From positions 14,449,856 to 14,513,855 of the forward strand of contig OZ022241.1 of assembly GCA_963978895.1 (NCBI GenBank): DNA of 64,000 nucleotides, read 5' to 3'. The notes under the pieces were generated by a model, which was given only the letters and a program-made list of their open reading frames with translations, was not told where the DNA came from and made no database searches. Every line of letters begins with the position of its first letter. Position 1 is the first letter of the stretch. The translations under genes and the position numbers were made by a program. This DNA comes from Erpobdella octoculata (taxonomy: Eukaryota; Annelida; Clitellata; Hirudinida; Erpobdellidae). Of this stretch, positions 50,460 through 61,700 are shown piece after piece.

Positions 50460-51370
50460 ATAAAATCGGATTCAAATAATTGTCTTGACAATGATCAAAC
50501 CATATTATAATGAAATGGACTTTTTAGTTTAGTTTCTCATTTCAAGCTACTACACATCCATTCATGTTTTACACATGAAAATTGTCATGAGTTTCATAAT
50601 CAGTGCTTGGACGTAGTCTTACAATACTATGAGAACTTTAATCTTACAGTTTTAGAACAGAGAAAGAAGCTAATTCAGCTTAGCTGACAAACTTTGGCTT
50701 TTGATTTTTGAATGACTCTCAATAATTCAAAATATTTTCATAATTTAGTAGTTTTTAGTGCTAGTCTGACACTGCAATACTATTAACCCCAATATTCTGA
50801 ACTGATTAATTCAAAGAAACAATTTAAAGCTTACTGTCAAACCACACAATCTTTTCAACAATATAAGTTTAATGATAGACTTGATATAATCTAATCTTCT
50901 ATTTAGATTGTTTAAAAACTGATGACAAGTTGTATGTGTAACACATGAATGGATGTTTAGTAACTTAAAATGAAAAGCTAAACTAAATAGTACATTTTAT
51001 TATAATGTGGTTTGATCTTTGTCAAGACAAATATTTAAATCCAATTTTATTTTAATGATTTCTTGGCATTTGATACAGATGTACAAGTTTTTATCAAAAA
51101 TAAAATAAGTAAGTTATTGTATTGTGGACTATAACGGTTGTCTTAATCAATAATTAAATTTGGACAATTTGATTCAGTACTGTCATCCCAGTGGTGTGCC
51201 ATGCACGCATCAAAAATCAAGATTGTGGATAACAACAAACATACTGTTATTTGACAAAATTACCTGTGAAAATTGTTAATTTTTGTTATTACGAGCAACA
51301 TATAGCAACTCCTAGAAAATCTAAAATTAAATAATAAGATATCCAAAATTTTGTCAAATGCTACAAAATG
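50460..51370. other. Non-coding 3' half of the hAT element with inverted duplication
   Basis: CAAACCATATTATAATGAAA and CACATCCATTCATGTTTTAC at 50498-50572 reappear inverted at about 50940-51030 (ACACATGAATGGATGT, ATTATAATGTGGTTTGAT). The rest is AT-rich with no ORF. Confidence 0.6.
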
Positions 51371-51426
51371 CTTTGGCGAACCTCCTTATCGCTAGAGGTT
51401 TCGCACCTGCGGCGCTCGCGCTCAGG

Positions 51427-51649
51427 CTTTTTTTTTATTGAGATTTAGCATACGCCTTATCAAGACAAGTCTTGCTCAAGGCGAGAGAGGGAGGGTACTT
51501 GCAAAGGCAGCCATTTATAGGCGCCTACCCCTTTAGCAAATGCGAGTGAACTCCTTGCTTAAGGGAGTTACGCTGGTGACGCCGGCGAGGTTTGAACTGC
51601 CGACCTAACGATCGACAGGCGAACGCTCTACCGCTCTGCCTCCAGCGCC
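51427..51649 (-). mobile_element. tRNA-derived SINE, copy 2
   Basis: The minus strand begins GGCGCTGGAGGCAGAGCGGT (A-box region), contains GGCAGTTCAAACC (B box) and GGCGTCACCAG, then a body with CTTAAGCAAGGAGTTC, and ends in an A-rich tail (T-run on the plus strand at 51428-51437). It shares head and follow-on with 17108-17267 and lies inside the hAT element. Confidence 0.72.
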
Positions 51650-51729
51650 TCTTCGGTGCCTTCGTTCGTCAGTAGCCCCCCTACTAATTTTCATAGCCCC
51701 CCACTCACTAAATCCTGCCTACGGGCCTG

Positions 51730-52330
51730 GCTTTACAAGATGTGCACATCCATAAATTATTAAAAGTGTAGTAGTCATAATTTTTCTCGGGGGGGAGGCA
51801 GACATTTTTCCCGGGGTGGGGCAAGATTTGGTCCGGGGGAGGGGGTGTGTGCGACATAAAAGTTGTTCCGAGTCTTGCCCCCCCCCTCCCCCCCCGAGAA
51901 AATGAGAACTCTACGCCCATGTTCGCGAGCAGCAGAGGGCAAGGGCTGCCGTTTCATTCGTAGTCCCTGTCGCCGAGTACACCTGCGGAAAATGTGGAAG
52001 AAGCTGCAGCTCCCGTATTGAGTTATTCAGCCACAGTCAACGCTGTAGTGTCACAGGTGCAAACTCCATTGTCTCTAGAGACAGAAGGATGCATTCACTC
52101 TTTGAATATTGCATTTGCGGTTACTGAGGTTCTTCATTCTATACCTAGACATTAAACAAGTTAAAATTAGGTTAGAGACATATCTTTTTAAAAAGTTTTT
52201 CGATTAGTAGATATTGATGAACTGCGCGCCTTTGTTAAGAATTTTTTATAAGGACACGATATAAATGTTATTCTGTATTGTGGTTGCATGGAGATTGAAT
52301 AGGAACATACACATTTTTTATGTTCATATG
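51730..52330. other. Non-coding stretch with a G/C-run repeat
   Basis: 51788-51900 has near-inverted G and C runs (TCTCGGGGGGGAGG against CCTCCCCCCCCGAGA), possibly a small transposon with ACTCTACGCCCATG at its right end. The rest is unassigned. Confidence 0.4.
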
Positions 52331-52521
52331 ATGATTGTTGTGACGAGACACTCCAGGTGTAGTCAGGTGCGCCTTCCAAGCTAGCTACCGAGTTGTTGCG
52401 AGAAAGTTCTATTTAGTGTTTTGCGAGTTGCGCGGTATTTACATTACATGTTTCTTGTTATTTATATTGTGTTTAGAAAGAATAAAGTTTTCTGAAAGAC
52501 ACAGCAATTGGCGCAGTCGAC

Positions 52522-54072
52522 ATGTCTGAAGTTGATAAATTAATTAAATTGTTCGCTGAGCAAGAGAGATATCGCTCAGAACAAGAAAGACTTCGCGAAA
52601 AAGAACGAGCAGAACACATAAAACAAATGGAGAGGTTGATTTTGAGTTTACAACCATCGGCAACAAATATTCCCAGTTTCGAAGCTTTCGATCCTTTGAA
52701 AGAATTATGGAAAGATTACTGGGCAAGGTTTGAAACTTTCACTGGTTCTCATTCGGTTCCTGGTCGAAAAATACCTCAAGTTTTCTTGACTAATCAAACT
52801 TCGTCAACATACAAGTTTCTTGATACGTTAGCAAGTCAGCAAACACCACCAAAGAAAGCGAATGACTTAACGATAGAAGAAATCGAAATGTTTATGGGAA
52901 ATCAATTTAACCCATCAAAGTTTGTCGTCCGAGAAAGGTACAAATTCTGGACCGCAATGAAACGAGAACCAGGTGAAACCATCAACCAGTTGGCGGCAAG
53001 AATTCGTCAAGCAGCGACAACTTGTGATTTCGCTTCTATCGAGAATCTACAAGACGAAGCAATGAGGACCAGATTCATCTGTTCCGTCAACAATGAAGCA
53101 GTCCTCCGAGCTCTGCTCCGCATAAATGACGATGAGTTATTTTTTGCAAGAGCAATAGAGATAGCATGCGAAACCGAAGATGCAGCTCAAGTTGCAAAAG
53201 AAACCGTTTGCGAAAAAGCCCCATCACCTGAGAGAACGTCTCAGGTATTCAAAGTTGATCGAAGAAAGCAGAAGAAACATACGGAATATCATCAGCAGCA
53301 CGCAACTGATAAAACGCCAAATGTTCCTAAAGAAAAGTGTCGACGTTGCGGTAAGAACAACCACACTTTTAAAGAATGTCGTTTTGCAAACTACATATGC
53401 AATTTCTGTCAAAAGAAAGGACATCTGCAAGCTGTTTGTCTAAAAAAGAAAAGACAAGTTCAGTGTATATTTGCAAAAGATGAATTCGTGAAAGAACACG
53501 TGTTCACCATGAAAGGACGAAATCCTTTGTTACAACAGTTGACTCTCAACAGTCAACCCTTCAGTTTTCTCATTGATAGTGGTTCCAGAGACAACTTTTG
53601 TTCACGAGCTGCATGGATCAAACTGGGGAAACCGAAGTTGCAGTTGAATGATAAAAGATATTGTTCAGCAACGGGAGATGACATCCCAACAATGGGCACA
53701 TTTGAAACAGAAGTAAAATTGAAAAACTCAGACATCCAAAGAAGAGTGTGGTTTAATGTCACAAAAACACATGATCTCAACCTACTGGGATTTGAGGCGA
53801 TACGTGACATGAAGATTGACGTCACCGCATTGCTGTCAAAGAACTTCAGTTCCGTTCAACTTATAACGGAAACAACAGAAAACCACCTTCAAAATGAATG
53901 TCAACTTTTGTGCTCTGAATACAGCGAATTGTTCGATCAACAACTGGGGTGTCTTAAAGATGTCGAACTAGAAATAAAGTTCAAACCAGATTCGGAACCG
54001 ATTTTCTGCAAGCCCCGGACAGTACCGTTTGCTATCCTGGAAGAATTGAACAGACCTGAACAGTGTGTATGA
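52522..54072 (+). pseudogene. Gypsy gag-protease ORF (element C)
   Basis: 516 codons from ATG at 52522, 18 bases after the 5' LTR. The N-terminus is a charged coiled coil (EQERYRSEQERLREKERAEH), followed by a gag capsid-like region (YKFLDTLASQ ... VVRERYKFWTAMKREPGETI). A CCHC knuckle (CRRCGKNNHTFKEC) and a second, CNFCQKKGHLQAVC, come next. A retropepsin with active-site D-S-G in FLIDSGSRDNFC and LNLLGFEAIRD follows. It ends at a premature TGA just inside RT. The break is at an imperfect 10-bp tandem duplication (TTGAACAGAC / CTGAACAGTG, 54046-54065). Confidence 0.88.
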
Positions 54073-55741
54073 TGCAGGAATAAGAAAAGGTATATGGATT
54101 CCAGCTCAGTTCAATCATTATGGAACTCCGGTAGTTCCAGTCAGAAAACGGATTCAACCGAATCAGAAAAAGGCAGGACTAAGAATCTGTGGAGACTACT
54201 CGGTAACGATCAACTCTCAACTTGAAACACATCGTTACACAATGCCACTTCCAGAAGATCTGATGAGAAAACTAGGAGGAAGTTTTTGCTTTAGTAAAAT
54301 CGATCTCGCAGATGCATACCTCCAGATTAAACTGGCACCAGAAAGTCAAAGAAGACTAGCGTTGAGCACGCACAAAGGTGTACTTCTACAAACACGTCTA
54401 CCTTTTGGCATCACTTCAGCTCCAGGTTATTTTCAAGAAATAATGGACAAATTAACGTGTGATCTACCAGGAGTAGCGGTGTACTTAGATGACATTCTAG
54501 TGAGCGGAACCACAGCTGACGAGCATCTGAGAAACCTACGGAATCTTTTTCAACGTTTACAAGAAAGAGGTTTAAAGTGCAATCAAAGGAAATGCGTTTT
54601 TGCTCAACCGTCAGTGGAATACTTGGGACATCGACTCACCAGAAACGGTATAGAAAAAGGAAAACATGTAGATGCAGTGACGAAGATGCCACCGCCAACA
54701 AACGTTTCTTCTCTGCCATCGTTTCTGGGATCGGTACAGTTCTACGGAAAGTTCATCAAGAACCTTTCGACCTTAACCGAACCGTTAACTCGTCTCACAA
54801 AGAAAAACACACCATGGCAATGGGGCGTCAAAGAAAATGCAGTGTTCCAACATCTTAAAGATATTCTTGCGAATGAAGTTAGTCTAGCTCATTTCGATCC
54901 TACGGCTTCCTTAGGAATGTCATGCGATGCGTCGGAAGTAGGAATTGGAGCAGTGTTGTTCCACAGATATGACGATGGTTCTGAACGTCCTCTTTACAAC
55001 GTGTCTAAAACATTGACAGACACACAACGACGCTACAGCCAGATTCAAAAAGAAGCACTTTCTATCATTTTTGGTCTGCAGAAATTTCATCAATTCTTGT
55101 ACGGGCGTAGATTCATCCTGGTGACAGATCATAAACCACTCCTCGCATTGTTTGGTCCGTCAAAGAGAACTCCGGTCCTGGCAGCAAATCGTCTAGCAAG
55201 ATGGGCCCTGACATTGAGCCAGTACAACTACTCAATTGAATATCGAAAAACCGGAGAACACGGAAATGCAGACGCTCTCAGTCGCCTACCAGCGTGCAAA
55301 GACGGAGAATTTGACTCGACAGAAGAAGATGCAGATGTTTCAACAGTTTGCGTTATTAACACAATCAGCCAACAAATGTCCGATTCCAGACTGTTATCAA
55401 AAGAGTCAAGTAAAGATCCTGTTATCTCTACAGTGATACGATTTGTGAGAGACGGCTGGCCTCACAGAATCATGCAACCGGAATTAAAACTGTATGAGAA
55501 ACTTTCTGATTCTCTTTCAACAGAAAGTGGTTGTCTACTCTTTGGAGCAAGAATCGTGATACCAAAGAAATTACGCGGCAAGATTTTAGAATTATTACAT
55601 ACAGGACACTTCGGAATGCAAAGAATGAAGCGTTTAGCAAGAACTATAGTTTATTGGCCTCGAATTGACAACGATATTGAAAATTTAAGTCGCTTATGTA
55701 GTTCTTGTGCTGAACAGAGCAAAACAAGCCACCAAAGATGA
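54065..55741 (+). pseudogene. Gypsy reverse transcriptase-RNase H-integrase N-terminus (element C)
   Basis: The frame has an intact RT (YGTPVVPVRK, LRICGDYSVTIN, FSKIDLADAYLQI, LPFGITSAP, YLDDILVSG) and RNase H (SCDASEVGIGAVLFH, EALSIIFGLQKFHQFLYGR, TDHKPL, NADALSRLP). The integrase zinc-binding region follows (LLHTGHFGMQRMKRL ... CSSCAEQ). Catalytic residues look complete, but the frame stops at 55739-55741, before the integrase core, because of a one- or two-base shift. It has no start codon of its own and is read from the disrupted gag-pol. Confidence 0.88.
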
Positions 55742-56606
55742 TGAATCACCCGTGGATGATTCCTGAAAAGCCTTGGGACAGAGTGCATCTGGATCACGCC
55801 ATAAATTTTTTTGGAACCAATTGGCTGGTTATAGTAGATGCCTATTCGAAATACCCGTGTATACATCCGACAAATTCCATAACAGCAAAAACAACAACTC
55901 AGTTTTTGGATGAAGATTTCGCACATTTTGGTTTCCCACACACTTTGGTGACTGATAATGCTCCAACCTTTACTTCTCAAGAATTTCAGAACTGGTGCAA
56001 AGAAAGAGGCATCATTCATCTTTCTGGAGCTCCTTATCATCCTGCAACCAACGGGGCAGCTGAGCGATTGATACAAACTTTTAAAAAATCACTCACGAAG
56101 TCTGCACATCCTCTCCGAAGAGCTTTGCAAGATTTTCTTTTGCAATATCGGAGAACGCCCTTGGAATCTGGATTTTCCCCAAGTGAACTCTTGAATGGAC
56201 GACAAATCAGAAGCAAATTAGATTCTCTTTTGCCATGTCCTCCTTGCCTTGCTCGAGAGATGCAGGATAAACGAAGTCAAAGAACAAACAAAGAATCTTT
56301 CCAAATACAACACAAGTACAAAATTGGAGATTTTTGTTACGCTCTACGAGGAGTCCAGCGACCACGTCAACGAAGAGTCCAGCGACCACGTCAACGAAGA
56401 GTCCAATCACGACGAAAAGTCCGGCAACCGTGTCAACAGGAAATCAAGCGACCAGTTTGCCAATGAGTTCTCCATCCAGTGCGACAACCGTACCAGGAGA
56501 AATTCTACCGACGGATCTGACAAGATCAGCAACGCAAGCGAATACTTCAGTTGAAACCGGACCACGACGTTCGGAGCGCCTGCGGTTGAAGAATTTAAGA
56601 TTTTGA
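55738..56606 (+). pseudogene. Gypsy integrase core and C-terminus (element C)
   Basis: The integrase catalytic triad is visible: D in VHLDHAINF, D in LVTDNAPTF, E in NGAAERLIQ. A later frame change around 56330-56345 moves the C-terminal tail to another frame, which ends RRSERLRLKNLRF and a stop at 56606. A 24-bp unit (GAAGAGTCCAGCGACCACGT...) is duplicated at 56348-56396 in the Ser/Thr-rich tail. Confidence 0.85.
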
Positions 56607-56879
56607 CACGATTTTTTTTTCTTTCGTTAGAAGACATTTTTACATTTAGTTTTCGCTTTTGAAAAGACTCAAAAGCTTGTTGGAAGGTGTTGTGACGAGA
56701 CACTCCAGGTGTAGTCAGGTGCGCCTTCCAAGCTAGCTACCGAGTTGTTGCGAGAAAGTTCTGTTTAGTGTTTTGCGAGTTGCGCGGTATTTACATTACA
56801 TGTTTCTTGTTATTTATATTGTGTTTAGAAAGAATAAAGTTTTCTGAAAGACACAACTTTAAAATCTATTAAAAATATA

Positions 56880-56950
56880 TAATATAAGACTCTCAATCAA
56901 AAATAAATTTATCGTCCCCCCACCAGAAAATCCTGGGACCGCGCCTTCTA
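56880..56950. mobile_element. hAT-like end remnant
   Basis: CGTCCCCCCACCAGAAAATC followed by CTGGGACCGCGCC looks like the right end of a hAT-type element. No left end was found. Confidence 0.3.
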
Positions 56951-57289
56951 AAGCAGCCATAGATACTTCAGGATATCACGGACGAAGCGGCTTAATTTGG
57001 AATTGATTTTGAGGCGTCTGGCATTTCCCCCCGAATACGCCATCGGAACGCTACACAGGATAGAAAATGGTGGAGGAACATTGTGGAATTCGTCTGCGGC
57101 GACAATTTCCGTACAGCACCCATGGTCATCATCGGTGACCTCGTCCATGTAGGGCTTAGGGAAAATAATGAACGATGAAAAAAACATCCATGCAGTGTTT
57201 TTTCGTAAAAGTTTTTTAAATTTTGTTTTTTTTTCCAATTGCCAACTTGACCATCCCTTCCAGTATGGTTTGTTTACACACACATTCAT
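56948..57289 (-). CDS. Unrecognised ORF or exon, divergent to the 58-63 kb gene
   Basis: A 113-codon minus-strand frame whose second half is compositionally protein-like and more GC-rich than the surroundings: MDEVTDDDHGCCTEIVAADE, then VPPPFSILCSVPMAYSGG and RLKINSKLSRFVRDILKYL. The first half (lysine-rich, Phe-rich) looks like intron or leader. A possible acceptor (TTTTCCCTAAG) precedes the PYMDEV segment at about 57160, so the real exon may be about 57160-56948. No family was recognised. It could also be a remnant of an unknown transposon, since a hAT-like end abuts it. Confidence 0.3.
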   Translation of the reverse strand: MNVCVNKPYWKGWSSWQLEKKTKFKKLLRKNTAWMFFSSFIIFPKPYMDEVTDDDHGCCTEIVAADEFHNVPPPFSILCSVPMAYSGGNARRLKINSKLSRFVRDILKYLWLL

Positions 57290-57299
57290 TTGAAGAAGT

Positions 57300-57433
57300 A
57301 TAATTCTGCCCTGCGGGGTTATCGAAGCTCAGCTAATCATGTCATTTTTTTAGTCGGTGTTTATTTCTAACGTGCTGCTGTTTTGTATTTGTGTGTTTAT
57401 TTTTGCAAAAAGTCTGCGATTTGTTTTAGCGAC
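57300..57433 (+). promoter_or_regulatory. Possible first non-coding exon and promoter of the 58-63 kb gene
   Basis: The segment ends TTTTAGCGAC and then a strong donor, GTGAGTG, at 57434. A matching acceptor (AATAATTCAG) is at 58628, just upstream of the coding start at 58661. The region is less AT-rich than the following intron. It is inferred from splice signals only. Confidence 0.3.
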
Positions 57434-58628
57434 GTGAGTGCCACTTTCAATTTATAATTAGTTTAATTATTTATAGTATAAGTCAAAGTATAAATTAGTA
57501 AGTATAAATTGTTATTTGTTCGACGCTTTTAAAAAATTTAAAATGTTAATTGTTAACACACATAACTGTTCGTTAATGAAGTCGCAAATAGTTAAAATAA
57601 AAAACAACTAACTTGTAATTTTAAGGTTTAAAAAAAAGTTAAAAATCCAACAGTTTATTTTAGTAGTTTTATCTGCTAAAATTTTCGTATTTTGTTATAA
57701 CATCATATATTTTTAACTACTGTTATTAATCTAAATCTAATCAATCATTAATAAAATTAATATTATATGTTCTGTTTGAATTTATTTAATATTTCAGTTA
57801 TTCTAAAAATTTGTAAAATAACAATTAGTTGAATGAATTTTATTTCGATTGGCAGTTTTAGTTAGTAGTTAGTTTAATTAATTTATTTATTACATAATTT
57901 TAATGCTATATTGTATAATTTTTTGATAGGTAGATCATCATCTGTTCATGCTATACAGTTATACATATGTGTTTTTATATTTTGTTGTACTTATACAATT
58001 CTTTTGCAGTTAAATTGTCAGTTTTAGCATTAATTTTTAAGGTCGGTGCTATTGACTTCTGTAGCCCAATTGTTTCATTTCCTTATTAGCCAGTTTTATG
58101 ACTTTATCAGGTTAATTTTCCAAAAATACAGACAGTAAAAACGTTATGAACCTCTTTTAATCTCTCCTACCACTTCTTTTGACAAGGATATGCAATAATT
58201 TGTGGCAAATTAATAGCATTCACAAGTTTTTAACATTGTTATTAAATGAATCAACTTCTTTTGTTTTTTAAGCAATTTTTGCAATGCATTGTCAATAACT
58301 ACTTGTGTTAATGGCAGTGCACAAACTGTCAAAAGATTCAGGGAATTTTGAATTTAATTATTTTTCAATCTTGTAAGGACCCGTGTCAAATATAATTCAA
58401 ATGAAGTCAAAAAAATTTGTTGTTAGGTGATAAGTTTAAAATTTTTGATTGCATTGAACAGACTTAATTTGTTGTGTTTAACCAAGTTATTTTTTTCATG
58501 AGGTTCTTAAATTATTTGTTAATTAGAATTATTTGTAACATCAATAATTAATCTATCAGTTGTTTGAATATTCAGATTAGATTATTTGGTCTAGTAAATT
58601 TTAATCAATTATTTCACTAATAATTCAG
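57434..58628. other. AT-rich intron or intergenic stretch
   Basis: Very AT-rich, with no ORF and no recognised repeat. It fits a first intron between the presumed 5' UTR exon and the coding start. Confidence 0.4.
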
Positions 58629-58660
58629 GTAGCAGTAGATGTGATCTCAACTCTTTTAAA

Positions 58661-58769
58661 ATGGCCTCTTCACCTCCAAACAAGCCATCTTTTCTTCCTC
58701 TATCAATGGTCACTGCATCACCAAAGAAGTCTGGCATGGACTTCTCCCTTAAACCCAGTTCATCATTTA
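58661..58769 (+). CDS. 58-63 kb gene, coding exon 1
   Basis: Starts ATGGCCTCTTCACC (residues 1-36 plus one base; MASSPPNKPSFLPLS...), donor GTATGT. The ATG was chosen because it follows an acceptor-like site and opens the frame that joins in phase to exon 2. Confidence 0.6.
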
Positions 58770-61700
58770 GTATGTTTTTGTTGTCATAAAAATAGTTTTT
58801 AAATGGGACTGATCAAATAGGAACAGAGAAAGCAAATTTATTTTACGATACTCATTGGAGCATGAAAGTGCCATTGTCTGCTTGTGTCAGGCCTGCAATT
58901 TTGTAGTTGCATGTCATTTGACTTCTCCTTTTCATAAAGGCGTGGTTGTTTGGCTGGCTGTTGTTCATCCAGTGATATTTATATTTTTAAAATGTTCAAT
59001 TATGTTTTCCAATGACATATCTGCTCTTTTTTTACTATAATTAAATTTTGCATCATCCTTCTGCTAACAGACAGTTAATTTGTGTGCTTGAATTTTATAA
59101 TATAACTACACTTTTCAGTTTATTTGCAAAAAGGAATTTAATATAATTTTAATATGTTTTTATGCTACTGCATCAGAAAACTATGAGAAGGAATTGTATC
59201 ATTGTTCTTTATGTTTTAAAATGATTAAATATTTTAAATTCTTGATATTTTTTAGTTTAGATTTGAATTTCAGACATTCATTAAAAATGGGTTTCAGAAT
59301 CATTTTTTTATTTCTAAAATTTATTGTTTCTGATATCTTGAGAAAGAGAGTTTCAGATAAACTTATTAGAAAAAAAGTCTTTCTATCATACTTGATTATA
59401 TTTTAAAAAGTTGCAGTTATTACAATACTATAAATAAAATAATATGAAACAGGAAAGTGTCATCTTAATGGTGTATAATTATGAATAGAAGCATGCAGGG
59501 AAAAAATATTTATACAACACTGTTAGTAGCAATGCAAATTCTTTAAATAAATACTTTTTTAACTTTTATAGGTGGAAATAATCATAAGTTTTTTTGAAGC
59601 CAGAGCTATAATAATAAACAGTCATAATAAAAAACTTTATCTACTGATTTCTTGATATTTGTTGGATATATTTATAAATGAAATAATTAACTAATTTAAC
59701 ATTTTTTTTTTTTTTCTATGATTTTTTAATTACAAAATTCAGAAGAAAACCCGATACAGCCATCAAAGAAAAAATCTTTCTCCGGATTCGATAAATTTAA
59801 AAAACTTGTATCTCGTGAAAAACCTAAAAAGACTAAACAGACTTCGCAAAACAATGGCATGGCACTTCCAACTGTTGTTGTTACACCTACTGATGAGTAA
59901 GATGTCATATTTTTTTAATTGGTCAGTCTTTATTTGTTATTAATTTTTTAAATCTTTCTTTTAACTTTACCTGCTGTATGTTTTTATGTATGTTTATATT
60001 AGTCTGTTGCTATTGGATATATTTAAATGTTAACATGTACAAATCTAATTTTGATAATCGGTTGTTTGTATAATTGGCTGATAATTTCTGGACCAATTTT
60101 GAGAAGGACAAATCATGGCAAATAAACAAGAGCAAACTTGTATGTTTTTAAATTTGTGAGATGAGACTTTCTCCATACTTATCTTGTAAAAGAGTGTCAG
60201 TTTGTTGTATTGTAAAACTCCTGAATATGTCTGGCTTTGACTTTCTTCAGGAATTTTAGATTTATAAATAATATTCTTAATTTCTCGTTTAATTTTATGG
60301 ATTCATAAAAAGAAATATTCTCAGTTTTATTATTTCTTATGGTTAATGGTGAAATTATTTTGAGGCGACGGTTTTGTGTATGCTGTTATCAAGAGTTGAA
60401 ATTGTTGTTTGTGGAATTTTAATTTCATATTTATAATTCCAGGTCAATTTATTTTTGTGGCAGGCCAACCAAATCTATCGTTCAAGCAAAGTCCTTCAGT
60501 AATTCTGCCGAGAACATTCGTTCTTCGGACGACAACATCGCTGTTTCATCACAAAGCTCGATGGAATTGCTCATGCCAGTCGGTGTAAAAGTATGTTGCT
60601 TTGTGCTACAAACAAAAGTTTAGAAATAAAGTTAAATCTTTTGACACAAAAATTTTGATAAGTATATTGAAAACTATTTTAGTTTATGTTTAATAGATAT
60701 TGCAAACTATTTTAGTTTATCTTTAATAGATTAAAAGCACAAGCATAGTCTAAAAAGAAGTTAGAATAAACGAAGGCTAAAAAAAATTCAACCCCCATGT
60801 TGAAGTTACAGGTGCCTGCAATGTTTTGCCATTGATTCTAGAGCAACATTGAATTATTTTTATTTTAATTATTTTAAACTGAGTTAAAAATAAGATTTTG
60901 TTTATATCTATGTTTTATTAAATATTGATAAATGAAATTTGATTTGATTTGATATTAAGATGAATGGGATTAATTAATTATTTATTGGAAATTAACTTTC
61001 TGTTTTAATTTATTTTATCTCACCATCAGTTTCACAAATCATCAACAAAGTTGAAACATTTTTAATTTTGTTAAAATTATTTTTATTTACTGATTTTCCA
61101 AAGGCAATTTTCTTTGTCACATACAAATGTTTAAGCTGTTTAATTGTTTGAAGTTTGTGTTGAGTGTGTTTTATTTTATTAATCGAGTATTTGTTTGAAT
61201 GTAATTTGAGTTCAAATCAGCTTTTTTTTTTATTTAAATTTTTTTTTAGTCACAAAGGGCAGCTCGTTCGGATGAAAATTTGTTTCTTAAAGAGGAATCA
61301 ATGATTGCAGATGATTTTGGTGGCAGCGAGAATGTTGTTTTTAAGGTTTGTTAGATGAATTCAATCATAATAAAGTCAAATGTTATCATTCCTCTTGTTT
61401 CACTCTCTCATGGAATGTTTCTGCTCTACCAAGGAGATTTCCAGCTCTGCAGTTCTGCTAGTTATTATGAGATGAAATTAATGTTTATTAATATCTAAAT
61501 GTAGCATGAATTTATTAGTAGGCTTTAAGGCCACCAAACAAATCTTTTGTACTTATAACTGGAAGTAAACTCTTGAGGGAAACGATTCCAGAATTTCCAG
61601 GCCAGCAATTACTTGTGATCTAAATCTGGCACATAGTTGCCCCAACTAGCTTCTGAAAGGACAAAACTAATATGATCTGAGTTTTTTTACCAGAAACATA

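Larger units (their letters stand above)
49664..51729 (+). mobile_element. hAT transposon, degenerate, with exact target duplication
   Basis: Starts CAGGCCCGTAG and ends CTACGGGCCTG, perfect 11-bp inverted repeats, flanked by identical octamers GCTTTACA (49656-49663 and 51730-51737). It contains a decayed transposase remnant (49942-50458), an internal inverted duplication (about 50440-50585 against 50930-51080) and a nested SINE near the right end. An 8-bp duplication plus a hAT dimerisation-region peptide make the superfamily assignment firm. Confidence 0.93.
52339..56855 (+). mobile_element. Recent Ty3/Gypsy LTR retrotransposon (element C)
   Basis: 165-bp LTRs at 52339-52503 and 56691-56855, starting TGTGACGAGACACTCC and ending AAAGACACA, differ at one visible base (A/G). 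The 3' LTR follows TTGTTGGAAGG (polypurine-like); TTGGCGCAGTCGAC follows the 5' LTR as primer site. Each LTR has AATAAA near its end. Between them are gag, protease, RT, RNase H and integrase in order, in three main frames broken by small lesions. The immediate flanks (ATTGT and ACTTT) do not match as a target duplication. Confidence 0.93.

Noticed and set aside
54046..54072. Programmed frameshift between gag and pol of element C
   Set aside because: No slippery heptamer is visible; an imperfect 10-bp duplication at the junction explains the frame change as a mutation.
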